This document shows, piece by piece, positions 27,641 to 38,437 of a stretch of DNA of 64,000 nucleotides (the stretch's first letter is position 1; each line of letters starts with the position of its first letter). The DNA comes from Hyphomonas polymorpha PS728 (lineage in GTDB: Bacteria > Pseudomonadota > Alphaproteobacteria > Caulobacterales > Hyphomonadaceae), in the NCBI RefSeq assembly GCF_000685315.1, contig NZ_ARYM01000016.1, positions 1 to 64,000 of the forward strand, read 5' to 3'. The translations under genes were made by a program, and so were the position numbers. Below the pieces are notes generated by a model. The model saw nothing but the letters and a program-made list of their open reading frames with translations. It searched no databases and had not been told where the DNA came from.

Positions 27641-28866
27641 CCCAAACCATCATCGCATCCTCCAGCACCATCCGCGCGCTCAGCGGCGTACCGGCATCGT
27701 TCAGAATCGGCGCGCTGCTGCTGCTCCGCACCGAGCGTGGCGAGTTGCGTTTCCTGCTTCCCGATGGCCGCACGCTGGTTTTCCAGAATGCGGAAGAGGG
27801 CCCTTCCGCGGTCATCGAAGTGCATGATTACGGCTTCATCAAGCAGGCCATGGCCGGCGGCGATGTTGGTTTTGCTGACGCCTATATCGATGGGCTTTGG
27901 TCCACGCCGGATCTGACTGCGGTGTTGCGGTTTTTCTCGGCTAACTTCGAAGCGGCCGGCAAGCTGGCGCGGGGCGGATGGATCGTCCGCTCCATGAACA
28001 TGATCCGGCACGCCTTCACCCGCCGCAACTCTCGCGAGGGCGCGCGCAAGAACATCATTGCGCATTATGATCTGGGGAATGACTTTTACGAGCGCTGGCT
28101 GGACCCGAGCATGACGTACTCGTCGGCTCTTTTCGAGAGCCCGAACCAGTCCCTGCAACAGGGCCAGATGAACAAGTATCGCGAGATATGCGATCGCATC
28201 CAGGCTGGCCCTTCGAGCGAAATTCTTGAAATCGGATGTGGCTGGGGCGGATTTGCCGAGTATGCCGCCAAGCAGCGCGGGGCGAAGGTGACCTGCCTGA
28301 CGATCTCGCCTTCGCAGCGCGATTATGCGGCCGCACGCATGCAGCGGGAGGGGCTCAGCGACCGTGTGGACATCCGCCTTGAAGATTACCGCGATCACAA
28401 GGGGACATATGACGGCATTGCCTCCATTGAGATGTTTGAAGCGGTGGGGGAAGCCTACTGGCCAAGCTATTTTGCCCAGGTGTATTCCTGTCTGAAGTCA
28501 GGGGGGCGAGCCGCCCTGCAGATCATCACCATCGATGACAAACTGTTCGACCGGTATCGTCAGCGTGTGGACTTTATCCAGCAGCACATTTTTCCCGGTG
28601 GCATGCTGATCAGCGAGGAAGTGCTGAAGCAGCAGTTTGCAAAGGCCGGGCTGCGGCATGACGGCGTGAAATATTTCGGCCAGGACTATGCGCGAACCTG
28701 CCGGGAATGGGCGCGGGCGTTCAACGGCAGCTGGGATGATATCCGGACGCTCGGCTTTGACGAGCCGTTCCGCCGCCTGTGGAACTTCTATCTCAGCTAT
28801 TGTGAAGCCGGGTTCAGCGACGGCCGAATCAATGTCGGCCACTTCCAGGTGACCCGGCCAATCTGA
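27637..28866 (+). CDS. Cyclopropane-fatty-acid-synthase-like methyltransferase
   Basis: The 409-residue enzyme moves a methyl or methylene group from SAM to unsaturated chains of membrane phospholipids. It has YDLGNDFYERWLDPSMTYSS, the SAM loop ILEIGCGWGGFAEYAA, LTISPSQRDYA and SIEMFEAVGEAYW with the bicarbonate-site glutamate. Whether it makes cyclopropane rings or only methylates, like UfaM of furan fatty acid synthesis, cannot be decided here. It is the last gene of the RpoE-type operon. Confidence 0.88.
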   Translation: MTQTIIASSSTIRALSGVPASFRIGALLLLRTERGELRFLLPDGRTLVFQNAEEGPSAVIEVHDYGFIKQAMAGGDVGFADAYIDGLWSTPDLTAVLRFFSANFEAAGKLARGGWIVRSMNMIRHAFTRRNSREGARKNIIAHYDLGNDFYERWLDPSMTYSSALFESPNQSLQQGQMNKYREICDRIQAGPSSEILEIGCGWGGFAEYAAKQRGAKVTCLTISPSQRDYAAARMQREGLSDRVDIRLEDYRDHKGTYDGIASIEMFEAVGEAYWPSYFAQVYSCLKSGGRAALQIITIDDKLFDRYRQRVDFIQQHIFPGGMLISEEVLKQQFAKAGLRHDGVKYFGQDYARTCREWARAFNGSWDDIRTLGFDEPFRRLWNFYLSYCEAGFSDGRINVGHFQVTRPI

Positions 28867-28875
28867 TGCCCCCTG

Positions 28876-30585
<1,710 letters not shown>

Positions 30586-31041
30586 TTACTGGGGATTGGC
30601 GTTTTCCGGAACAGATTCCGTTACCGGCGCGGCCTCTTCGGTGGGGTCTACCGGCGCGGGCTGGGGCGCAGGTGCGATTCCAACGTCCGGAGAAGCCGGC
30701 GCGGCATCATTCAGCAGAGGCGCCGTCGGATCGAAGAGGTCCACCGGGCCCTGTTGCGGCGCCGTTTGCGGGTTCGATTCGTCCAGAATACGCTCAATGC
30801 CCGAACGGTTGTCAGCCTGACGGTTGGCGATCGAGGTGAGGATCAGGCTCGTCGCGAAGAAAATCGCACCGAAGATCATGGTGGTGCGGACCAGCGCGCC
30901 TGCAGCGCCCCGGCCCGACATCAGCGCGTTTCCGGCGCCGCCGCCGATCCCGAGGCCGCCGCCTTCAGATTTCTGGACCAGAACCAGACCAATCATCGCC
31001 AGACAGGCGAGAATGTGGATAACAAGAATGACGTTCTGCAT
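30586..31041 (-). CDS. secG: Preprotein translocase subunit SecG
   Basis: SecG assists the SecYE channel in protein export. The 151-residue protein has two membrane helices (VILVIHILACLAMIGLVLVQ and RTTMIFGAIFFATSLILTSI) separated by the conserved glycine-rich loop KSEGGGLGIGGGAGNALMSG, then a long proline- and alanine-rich tail that is common in alphaproteobacteria. It lies between tpiA and pyrG on one strand. Confidence 0.93.
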   Translation of the reverse strand: MQNVILVIHILACLAMIGLVLVQKSEGGGLGIGGGAGNALMSGRGAAGALVRTTMIFGAIFFATSLILTSIANRQADNRSGIERILDESNPQTAPQQGPVDLFDPTAPLLNDAAPASPDVGIAPAPQPAPVDPTEEAAPVTESVPENANPQ

Positions 31042-31122
31042 GGGCCCGACCAGCTTTCCTGAATTTAAGGCGCCCGCATAACCCCGATCAGGCCGTTCGC
31101 CAAGTCAGCGGTTCCACACGAC

Positions 31123-31872
31123 TTATTGCGCCGCCAGCCGGTAGATGGCGAGGAAATCGTCCGCCTTCAAGCTTGCGCCGCCGATAAGGCCGCCATTTAC
31201 CTCAGCAACCCCGAGGATTTCCTCAGCATTTCCGGGGTTCATGCTTCCGCCGTAAAGGATACGGGTGCCTCTGCCCGCTTCGCCGAACTGCTTTGTCAGC
31301 AGCTCCCGGATGAAGCCGTGAACCTCGGCGATCTGTTCTGAATTTGCCACGCGCCCGGTTCCGATGGCCCAGACGGGCTCATATGCCACAACAATTGTAT
31401 CCGCAGCGCCTTCGGAAGGAATCGATCCGGCGATCTGTTCGGAAATAACATTCAGAACATCTCCGGCATCTCGCTGCGCCAGAGTTTCGCCCACGCAGAT
31501 GATCGGCGTGATACCGGCGCGAAGGGCAGCCGACGCCTGGGATGCAACAACCGCGTCTGTTTCACCATGGTCAGCCCGGCGTTCGGAATGGCCCACAATG
31601 ACATAGGTGGCGCCGGCATCCTTGAGCATTTCGGCGGAAATATCGCCGGTGTGAGCCCCCTTTTCCTTCGGATGGCAGGTTTCCCCGCCAATTTTCAGCG
31701 CGGAGCCTTCTGCTTTCGCCGCAGCGGGATGAATCAGCGTGGCCGGCAGGCACAGCAGGATTTCAGGCCCTGTCTGGGACGGCGCAACTGCGGCCGCCAC
31801 CCGTTCGATCTCGGTGAGACTCCCCACCAGGCCGTTCATTTTCCAGTTTCCGGCGATAAGCGTGCGTGTCAT
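31123..31872 (-). CDS. tpiA: Triose-phosphate isomerase
   Basis: TpiA interconverts dihydroxyacetone phosphate and glyceraldehyde 3-phosphate. The 249-residue barrel shows GNWKMNG with the catalytic lysine, YVIVGHSERR with the catalytic histidine, VVAYEPVWAIGTG with the catalytic glutamate, and the phosphate loop LIGGASLKADDF. The ATG at 31872 is chosen since it opens the normal N-terminus and follows GAGAGGGAAGG. It diverges from ppiD. Confidence 0.96.
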   Translation of the reverse strand: MTRTLIAGNWKMNGLVGSLTEIERVAAAVAPSQTGPEILLCLPATLIHPAAAKAEGSALKIGGETCHPKEKGAHTGDISAEMLKDAGATYVIVGHSERRADHGETDAVVASQASAALRAGITPIICVGETLAQRDAGDVLNVISEQIAGSIPSEGAADTIVVAYEPVWAIGTGRVANSEQIAEVHGFIRELLTKQFGEAGRGTRILYGGSMNPGNAEEILGVAEVNGGLIGGASLKADDFLAIYRLAAQ

Positions 31873-31960
31873 GCGGCCTTCCCTCTCTTGCAAGTCATAA
31901 ACCGGTCGCCTAGCAAGCTGTGAGCCACCCGGCAAACCCCAGAAATAAGAGAAGCGCCGT

Positions 31961-33874
31961 ATGCTCGCACTTATGAAGAAGCTGACCCGTTCCCCGTTGG
32001 GGAAGCTGGTTCTGATGATTGTCGTTGTCGGTATGGCACTCTGGGGTGTGGATCAGATCTTCAGCCAGGTGCGCAGTGGCCTTGGCGCGAACATCGTCAG
32101 CGCCGGCACCCGCGGTCTCGAGCCGGAGGACCTGGATTTCCGCGTCGAAACGGTTCTGCGGAACATTAACGCCACAGCAGAACGCCCGATGAGCAAGTCT
32201 GAGGCCCTGGAAGAAGGCCTCATCGATCAGATCGTGGAAGTCGAGAAAGCCCGGATCACGCGTCTGGGCTATGGTGAAAGCATTGGGATCTCCCCGTCGC
32301 CCAAGGCGGTGGTGGAAGAGATGAACAGCATTCCGGCGTTCCAGAACCCGCTTACCGGGGAGCTGGACGCCGCCATCTTCCGGGATCGCATTGCCCAGCT
32401 GGGCATGACGCCTGCTCAGTTCGAGCGTCAACTGCAGGACGATATTCTTATCCGTGCGCTCAGCCGGGCCGCCGGCTCAGCAGTCTATGCGCCCGACATC
32501 CTGTCAAACATTCAGGCCCATTATCTCGGCGAAGCGCGCGAGGTGGCCTGGTTCCTGTATGACGCCTCCAAGGCCCCTGCCCCTGCCGCGCCCACCGAAG
32601 CCGATATCAAGGCTTATTACGATGAACATATCGAGCGCCTGAAACAACCCGAGCGGCGGGCGCTGGATGTGCTGCGCATGTCCACCGATGACTTTACCGG
32701 TAAGGTCGAGGTGACCGACCAGGAAGTGGCCACAGTATATGAAGCGACCAAGTCGGAGCGCTTTGCGGCGCCGGACCAGCGCACCTATGCCGAGCTGATG
32801 TTCCCGAGCCGCGATGCAGCGCGCACCGCTTTCGGCCTTCTGGCCGGCGGCGCCGATCCCAATAGCGTAACCGGCGCCAATTCCATTCAGATGCGGACTG
32901 CGAGAGCTGAAGAGCTGTCCGACGCCGCGCTGCGGGACGCCATGTTCGGACCCGGCAAGCAGAGCGGCGCCATGTTTGGTCCGCGCGAAGTGAACGGTCA
33001 GTGGATGGTAACGCGGCTGATCTCTGTTCAGCCCGGCGCCGTCAAACCGCTGGAAGAGGTTGGCGAGGAAATCCGCCTCAGCCTCGCTCGCGAGCGCGCT
33101 CAACTGCTGTTCTCCGCGGCCCTGGATACGCTGGATGAATCCCTGTCTGCCGGACATGATCTCCATCAAATCGCTGAGGACATCGGGGTGCCGGTATTCA
33201 GCATTGCCCCGATTGATCAAAACGGCATGACAGAGGATGGCCAAGGAATTTCGCTGCTGGCTGACGCCCCTGAAGCGCTTCCCCAGGCTTTCCGCCTGCC
33301 GGAGAACGAAATCAGCAGCCGTTTCGACGTATCCGGTTCGGTGGTCCTCGTTTCTCCGCGCCGCATCGTTCCGGCCGCAACCCCGGAGCTTGAAGTGATC
33401 AAGGACCGCGTTCGCGCGATGATTGTCGCTGAGCGGGCTGCTAATGCGGCGCAAGCTGCCGTCGATGCCATCACCGACCGGATCCGCAGCGGCGCGCTGA
33501 CGCTGGAAGCGGCGGCGGCACAGGCGGAAACCGAGGTTGATCGCCTGCCCGAACCTGTGTCCCGCGCCAACGCCCAGGCCATGGGTATCCCCGGACCTCT
33601 GATGCAGGCGACTTTCAACAACCCCGCAGGAAGCGTGATCAGCCTTCCGGCGGGAAGCGGCTCGATGTTCGCGATTCTCAAGGTGTTGAGCGTCACGCCA
33701 CCGAGCGCTGAGGTGCTGGCCAGCATGGGGGCGGCGTCTTCTGCAGATGTCACCAATTCGCTGGTAACCGACCTCGAAACGGCGGTGGATGACGAGATCC
33801 GCCGTGCCGTGAAGGTGCGGGAGAATGCGGCAGCGGTCGCAGCCTACAAGCGAACGATCACGGCAGCCCAATGA
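31961..33874 (+). CDS. ppiD: PpiD-like periplasmic folding factor
   Basis: The 637-residue protein resembles PpiD/SurA-type peptidyl-prolyl isomerases that help outer-membrane and secreted proteins to fold. One N-terminal membrane anchor (GKLVLMIVVVGMALWGVDQIF) is followed by the SurA-like N domain, a parvulin-like region near residues 240-370 and C-terminal helices. The parvulin motifs are weak, so it may act mainly as a chaperone. Its stop overlaps the trpE start by four bases, which ties tryptophan synthesis to this gene's promoter. Confidence 0.85.
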   Translation: MLALMKKLTRSPLGKLVLMIVVVGMALWGVDQIFSQVRSGLGANIVSAGTRGLEPEDLDFRVETVLRNINATAERPMSKSEALEEGLIDQIVEVEKARITRLGYGESIGISPSPKAVVEEMNSIPAFQNPLTGELDAAIFRDRIAQLGMTPAQFERQLQDDILIRALSRAAGSAVYAPDILSNIQAHYLGEAREVAWFLYDASKAPAPAAPTEADIKAYYDEHIERLKQPERRALDVLRMSTDDFTGKVEVTDQEVATVYEATKSERFAAPDQRTYAELMFPSRDAARTAFGLLAGGADPNSVTGANSIQMRTARAEELSDAALRDAMFGPGKQSGAMFGPREVNGQWMVTRLISVQPGAVKPLEEVGEEIRLSLARERAQLLFSAALDTLDESLSAGHDLHQIAEDIGVPVFSIAPIDQNGMTEDGQGISLLADAPEALPQAFRLPENEISSRFDVSGSVVLVSPRRIVPAATPELEVIKDRVRAMIVAERAANAAQAAVDAITDRIRSGALTLEAAAAQAETEVDRLPEPVSRANAQAMGIPGPLMQATFNNPAGSVISLPAGSGSMFAILKVLSVTPPSAEVLASMGAASSADVTNSLVTDLETAVDDEIRRAVKVRENAAAVAAYKRTITAAQ

Positions 33875-35295
33875 CAGCGCGCCTGATCGTAAGGCGGCGC
33901 ATCGGCGATATCGAAACGCCGGTTGGCGCCATGATGAAGCTTGGATCGGATGATCCGGGCAGCTTTCTGTTCGAGTCCATCGCCGGCGGCGAGCGGCTTG
34001 GGCGATATTCCTTCATTGGCCTGAAGCCGGAGGTTTGGTTCCGCATCAAGAACGGCGTGGCCCAGACCAGCCAGTCTGCAGATTTTGCGGACGCGCGCAC
34101 ACTGGCCGAAGCGCCGGTGGATGCCTTACGGACATTTGCAGAGGCCGCGCAGGCTGAAACCTCAGAGGCCCTGCCCCCCATGGCCTCGGGCGCTTTTGGA
34201 TATGTTGGTTACGACATGATCCAGCATGTCGAACCTGTTTCGATCACAAAGCCCGATCAACTGGATGTGCCTGAAGCCCTGCTCGTGATTCCCCAGGTGA
34301 TGGTCATCTTCGATCACATCTATCAGGAGCTTCTGCTTATCGGCCGAATTGGCGGAAGCGATGAAACAACCGTGAATGCCCTGCTGGACGAGGTTGAGGA
34401 GCGGCTGGAAAGCCTGCCCTCCCTGCCCCCGAAGGACGGCGTTGCGCAGCAGGTGTCGCTGGTATCCGATACGCCGAAGGACCGTTATTTCGAAATCGTC
34501 GAGACCTGCCGGGATTACATCAAGGCGGGCGACATCTTTCAGGTGGTGCCAAGCCAGCGTTTCTCGGCGACGTTCCGGCAGAAATCGATCAGCCTCTACC
34601 GCGCCCTGCGGCGGCTGAACCCGTCTGCTTTCATGTTCCATATCAATCTGGGCGATGTCCGCCTGGTTGGGTCGAGCCCGGAAATTCTGGTTCGCCTGCG
34701 GGAAGGCCGTGTCGCGATCCGTCCCATCGCCGGCACGCGGCCGCGCAGCGGTAATCCGGCGGAAGACGCCCTGCGGGCCGAAGACCTGCTGAATGATCCC
34801 AAGGAACGCGCCGAACACCTGATGCTGCTGGACCTTGGCCGGAATGATGTGGGCCGGGTGGCGGCCTATGGCTCTGTGGAAGTGACAGAGCAGTTCATCG
34901 TCGAACGCTACAGCCATGTGATGCACATCGTCAGCCATGTGGAAGGCAATCTGCGCCCCGGTCTGGATGCCGTGGATGCTCTGTTCGCCGGCTTCCCGGC
35001 GGGCACCGTCTCCGGCGCGCCGAAGATCCGTGCCATGCAGATCATCAACGAGGTCGAAACTCATCGCCGCGGCATCTATGGCGGCGCGGTGGGCTATTTC
35101 GGCTGGAACGGGGATCTCGATACCTGCATCGCTCTGCGCACTGCGGTGCTCAAAGACGGCATGCTGCACATCCAGGCGGGCGGCGGTGTGGTGCTGGATT
35201 CCGACGCGCAGTATGAGTTTGACGAGACCGTCCACAAATCCGGCGCCCTGAAGCGCGCTGCCGAACTTGCCGCAGCCTACGAGCACGACCAATGA
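33871..35295 (+). CDS. trpE: Anthranilate synthase component I
   Basis: TrpE makes anthranilate from chorismate with ammonia from TrpG. The 474 residues show the N-terminal regulatory domain (DPGSFLFESIAGGERLGRYS, the region of the tryptophan-binding LLES motif, here FLFES), then the chorismate-binding domain with RYSHVMHIVSHVEG, FPAGTVSGAPKIRAM and LHIQAGGGVVLDSD. It overlaps ppiD and trpG by four bases each. Confidence 0.96.
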   Translation: MTARLIVRRRIGDIETPVGAMMKLGSDDPGSFLFESIAGGERLGRYSFIGLKPEVWFRIKNGVAQTSQSADFADARTLAEAPVDALRTFAEAAQAETSEALPPMASGAFGYVGYDMIQHVEPVSITKPDQLDVPEALLVIPQVMVIFDHIYQELLLIGRIGGSDETTVNALLDEVEERLESLPSLPPKDGVAQQVSLVSDTPKDRYFEIVETCRDYIKAGDIFQVVPSQRFSATFRQKSISLYRALRRLNPSAFMFHINLGDVRLVGSSPEILVRLREGRVAIRPIAGTRPRSGNPAEDALRAEDLLNDPKERAEHLMLLDLGRNDVGRVAAYGSVEVTEQFIVERYSHVMHIVSHVEGNLRPGLDAVDALFAGFPAGTVSGAPKIRAMQIINEVETHRRGIYGGAVGYFGWNGDLDTCIALRTAVLKDGMLHIQAGGGVVLDSDAQYEFDETVHKSGALKRAAELAAAYEHDQ

Positions 35296-35864
35296 TCCTC
35301 GTCATCGATAATTATGACAGCTTCACCTGGAACCTCGTGCATTATCTCGAGGAGCTCGGCGCCCATACGCATGTCGTGCGGAATGATCAGCTGACGGTCG
35401 GAGAGGCGCTCGCCCTGAAGCCGGATGCCGTGCTGCTTTCTCCTGGCCCCTGCACGCCGAATGAAGCGGGCATCTGTCTTGATCTGCTCAAAGCAGCGCC
35501 GGACGCGCTGCCGATCCTTGGCGTGTGCCTCGGCCACCAGGCCATTGGTCAGGCATTCGGCGGCGCGGTGATCAGCGCCCGCGAAATCCGCCATGGCAAG
35601 ATTTCCGAAATCTCGACCAATCAGACCGGTCTCTTCGAGGGATTGCCTGAGCGGTATCGGGTGGTGCGGTACCATTCCCTGGCGATCCGGACGGATGACC
35701 TTCCAGACAGCCTCATTGCCGACGCTTATACCGACGACGGAGAGATCATGGCCGTCCATCACAAGACCCGGCCAATCTACGGCGTGCAGTTCCATCCGGA
35801 GAGCATCCTGACCGAGCATGGCCATGCCCTCCTCAAGAACTTTCTCAAGCAGGTGAAACAGTGA
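35292..35864 (+). CDS. trpG: Anthranilate synthase component II (glutamine amidotransferase)
   Basis: TrpG releases ammonia from glutamine for TrpE; the same protein can serve para-aminobenzoate synthesis in some bacteria. The 190-residue class I amidotransferase shows LLSPGPCTPNEAGI, ILGVCLGHQAIGQ with the nucleophile Cys79, and GVQFHPESILTEHG with the histidine-glutamate pair. It overlaps trpE and trpD by four bases. Confidence 0.96.
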   Translation: MILVIDNYDSFTWNLVHYLEELGAHTHVVRNDQLTVGEALALKPDAVLLSPGPCTPNEAGICLDLLKAAPDALPILGVCLGHQAIGQAFGGAVISAREIRHGKISEISTNQTGLFEGLPERYRVVRYHSLAIRTDDLPDSLIADAYTDDGEIMAVHHKTRPIYGVQFHPESILTEHGHALLKNFLKQVKQ

Positions 35865-36886
35865 GCGAAAGCGCTCTCAATTCAGCCATCCAGGCAATCG
35901 CGCGGGGCCTTCCCCTTGAAGAGAGCATGCTGGAAGGCGCTTTCGATACGCTGCTTTCCGGCGAGGCGGCACCTGAAGAAGTCGGCGCATTTCTTGCCGG
36001 TCTGACCGTACGCGGAGAGACGGCCAATGAACTTACCGCGGGCGCCCGCATCATGCGGCGCCACGCCCGGCGCGTCAGTGTCGACGGCCCGCTGCTGGAT
36101 ACCTGCGGCACTGGCGGCCTGCCCTGGAAATCTCTGAATACCTCCACCGCGAGCGCCATCGTGATTGCCGCTTCCGGAGGCCGTGTCGCCAAGCATGGCA
36201 ACCGGTCTGTGCCCCCCAAAACGGGCTCGGCCGATGTGCTCGAAGCGCTTGGTCTGCAACTTGAGCTGAGCGACACGGCTTTCAGGGCCTGTCTCGATCA
36301 GGCTCGCGTCGGCTTTCTCTTTGCGCGCAGCTACCATTCCGCCATGCGGCATGTGGCGCCAATCCGTCAGAAGCTCGGTATCCGCACTATTTTCAACCTG
36401 CTGGGTCCGCTGTCCAATCCCGCGGGCGCGGAATATTCCGTACTCGGCGTATATGATCGCCAGTGGGTTACCCCGATGGCCGAAGCCCTCAAGGCGCTGG
36501 GCACCCGCCGCGCATGGGTTGTCCATGGCCTCGCCGGCATCGACGAAATTTCGATTTCAGGGCCAACGGAGGTGTGCGAGGTAACCCCGGAGTCCGTCCG
36601 CCACTTCCAGCTGACGCCTTGTGATGCCGGTCTTCCGGTCCACCCGATCTCCGCGATTGAGGGCGGGGCGCCGGAAGAGAATGCAGCGGCCATCCGAGAC
36701 CTGCTCGACGGACGCGAAGGCCCCTTCCGCGACATCGTTCTTTTCAACGCGGCGGCGGGTCTTCTGGTCAGCGGTCTTGTGCCCGATCTGCCCGCAGGCG
36801 TTGCGCGCGCCGCCGAAGCCATTGACAGCGGCGCGGCCCGCGAAACTCTGGACAAGCTTGTGCGCACATCCCGGGAGAGCGACTAG
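35861..36886 (+). CDS. trpD: Anthranilate phosphoribosyltransferase
   Basis: TrpD joins anthranilate to phosphoribosyl pyrophosphate. The 341-residue protein has the N-terminal helical bundle, the PRPP loop LDTCGTGG with NTSTASAIV, the KHGNRSVPPKTGSADVLEALG anthranilate/PRPP site and the metal-binding GIDEIS. It overlaps trpG and is three bases from trpC. Confidence 0.96.
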   Translation: MSESALNSAIQAIARGLPLEESMLEGAFDTLLSGEAAPEEVGAFLAGLTVRGETANELTAGARIMRRHARRVSVDGPLLDTCGTGGLPWKSLNTSTASAIVIAASGGRVAKHGNRSVPPKTGSADVLEALGLQLELSDTAFRACLDQARVGFLFARSYHSAMRHVAPIRQKLGIRTIFNLLGPLSNPAGAEYSVLGVYDRQWVTPMAEALKALGTRRAWVVHGLAGIDEISISGPTEVCEVTPESVRHFQLTPCDAGLPVHPISAIEGGAPEENAAAIRDLLDGREGPFRDIVLFNAAAGLLVSGLVPDLPAGVARAAEAIDSGAARETLDKLVRTSRESD

Positions 36887-36889
36887 GCC

Positions 36890-37687
36890 ATGAAAACTGC
36901 GCTCGACCGCATCATTGATTACAAGCATGATGAAGTGCGCGCCCTGAAAGCGGCGTGTTCGCTGGCAGATCTTGAGGCGGCGGCCAAGGCTGCGTCCCCC
37001 GTTCGCGGGTTCGCTGCGGCGCTGTCATCAGTCGCCGACGCAGGTCAGAATGCCCTGATCTGCGAGATCAAACGCAAGAGCCCTTCGGCAGGAGATATTT
37101 TGCCAGGCGCTGATCCAGTCGAAATTGCGCGGGATTATGAGCGTGGGGGCGCCGCCTGCCTTTCTGTGCTGACAGATATGCCGAGTTTTGGGGGAAACCT
37201 CGCAGACTTTGAAGCCATTCGCTCGGCGGTCAGCATTCCTATGCTTCGCAAGGATTTCATGATCGACCCCATACAGATCATTGAAGCCCGCGCCCATGGC
37301 GCAGACTGTATCCTGATCATCATGTCGGCGGTGGTCGATAGCCTGGCGGCAGACCTGCATCATTGCGCAACGGATTTGGGTATGGATGTCTTGATCGAGA
37401 CGCATGATGAAGAGGAAATGGAGCGGGCCCTGCGCCTCCCCTCGCCGCTGATCGGCGTCAACAACCGTGACCTCAAGCGAATGGTCACTGATCTGACCAC
37501 TACCGAGCGACTCGCACCGATGTTGCCGGCCGGCCGCCACCTTGTTTCCGAAAGTGGCATTGCCGATCCGGAAAGCATCATCCGCCTGCGAAAGGTCGGT
37601 TCACGGCGTTTCCTCATCGGCGAGTGGCTGATGAAACAGGGCGCCTCGCGTTCCGAGCAGGTAACGCGCCTGAAACTCGCCTGTTGA
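36890..37687 (+). CDS. trpC: Indole-3-glycerol-phosphate synthase
   Basis: TrpC closes the indole ring. The 265-residue barrel has LICEIKRKSPSAGDI with the catalytic lysine, LRKDFMIDPIQIIEARAHGA with the second lysine, LIETHDEEEMERAL, GVNNRDLKRM and VSESGI. It is the single-function form, not fused to TrpF. It is the last gene of the ppiD-trpEGDC unit; lexA follows with its own control region. Confidence 0.95.
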   Translation: MKTALDRIIDYKHDEVRALKAACSLADLEAAAKAASPVRGFAAALSSVADAGQNALICEIKRKSPSAGDILPGADPVEIARDYERGGAACLSVLTDMPSFGGNLADFEAIRSAVSIPMLRKDFMIDPIQIIEARAHGADCILIIMSAVVDSLAADLHHCATDLGMDVLIETHDEEEMERALRLPSPLIGVNNRDLKRMVTDLTTTERLAPMLPAGRHLVSESGIADPESIIRLRKVGSRRFLIGEWLMKQGASRSEQVTRLKLAC

Positions 37688-37703
37688 GATTGACCCGAAC
37701 CGG

Positions 37704-37718
37704 GAACGCTTGTAGAAC
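37704..37718. promoter_or_regulatory. LexA (SOS) box of lexA
   Basis: GAAC at 37704-37707, seven bases, and GAAC at 37715-37718 give the alphaproteobacterial LexA site (GTTC-N7-GTTC on the other strand) 36 bases before the lexA start. Further GAAC words at 37697, 37725 and 37744 surround it. LexA probably represses its own gene here. Confidence 0.85.
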
Positions 37719-37753
37719 AAAAGCGAACAGAGATTCGCATCGGGAACCGCTCC

Positions 37754-38437
37754 ATGCTCACAACCAAGCAAAAAGAGCTGCTGCTCTTTATCAATGATCG
37801 CATCAAGGAAACTGGGGTTTCACCCTCCTTTGATGAAATGAAGGAAGCGCTTGATCTGGCTTCCAAGTCCGGCATCCACCGGCTGATCACGGCGCTGGAG
37901 GAACGCGGCTTTATTCGCCGGCTGGCAAACCGGGCGCGGGCGCTTGAAGTGCTCAAGCTTCCCGATTCTGCCATTCCGCCGCCGAATGCGCGTCAGCGGC
38001 GGGATTTCCGCCCGGCCCTGGTCACAAATCAGGGCGTGGAAACACCCCGCATCGCTGGCATGATCCCGCTCGTCGGCCGCATCGCGGCAGGGTCGCCCAT
38101 CTCTGCCATCCAGCAGGACAATGGCCAGGTGGCGAGCCCGGGCGGGCTTCCGGAAGGCGACGATTATTTCGCGCTCGAGGTTCAGGGCGATTCGATGATT
38201 CAGGCCGGCATCCTCAACGGGGATACCGTTATCCTGAAGCGTACCAATACCGCGCAGACAGGTGACATCGTCGTGGCGCTGATCGATGGCGAGGAAGCGA
38301 CTTTGAAGCGCCTTCGCCGCAAGGGGGCGTCTGTGGCGCTTGAAGCGGCAAACCCTGCTTTTGAAACACGCATCTTCGGGCCTGACCGGGTTGAGGTGCA
38401 GGGCCGTCTCGTTGCCCTTATCCGGCGGTACGAATAA
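37754..38437 (+). CDS. lexA: LexA, SOS-response repressor
   Basis: The 227-residue protein has the LexA winged HTH (residues 1-65, [20 protein letters not shown]), a longer linker than E. coli LexA as is usual in this class, the self-cleavage site A112-G113 in GRIAAGSPI, the catalytic Ser147 in VQGDSMIQ and Lys185 in EEATLKRL. RecA filaments trigger its cleavage after DNA damage. The gene is convergent with comEC, and their ends overlap by 20 bases. Confidence 0.96.
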   Translation: MLTTKQKELLLFINDRIKETGVSPSFDEMKEALDLASKSGIHRLITALEERGFIRRLANRARALEVLKLPDSAIPPPNARQRRDFRPALVTNQGVETPRIAGMIPLVGRIAAGSPISAIQQDNGQVASPGGLPEGDDYFALEVQGDSMIQAGILNGDTVILKRTNTAQTGDIVVALIDGEEATLKRLRRKGASVALEAANPAFETRIFGPDRVEVQGRLVALIRRYE

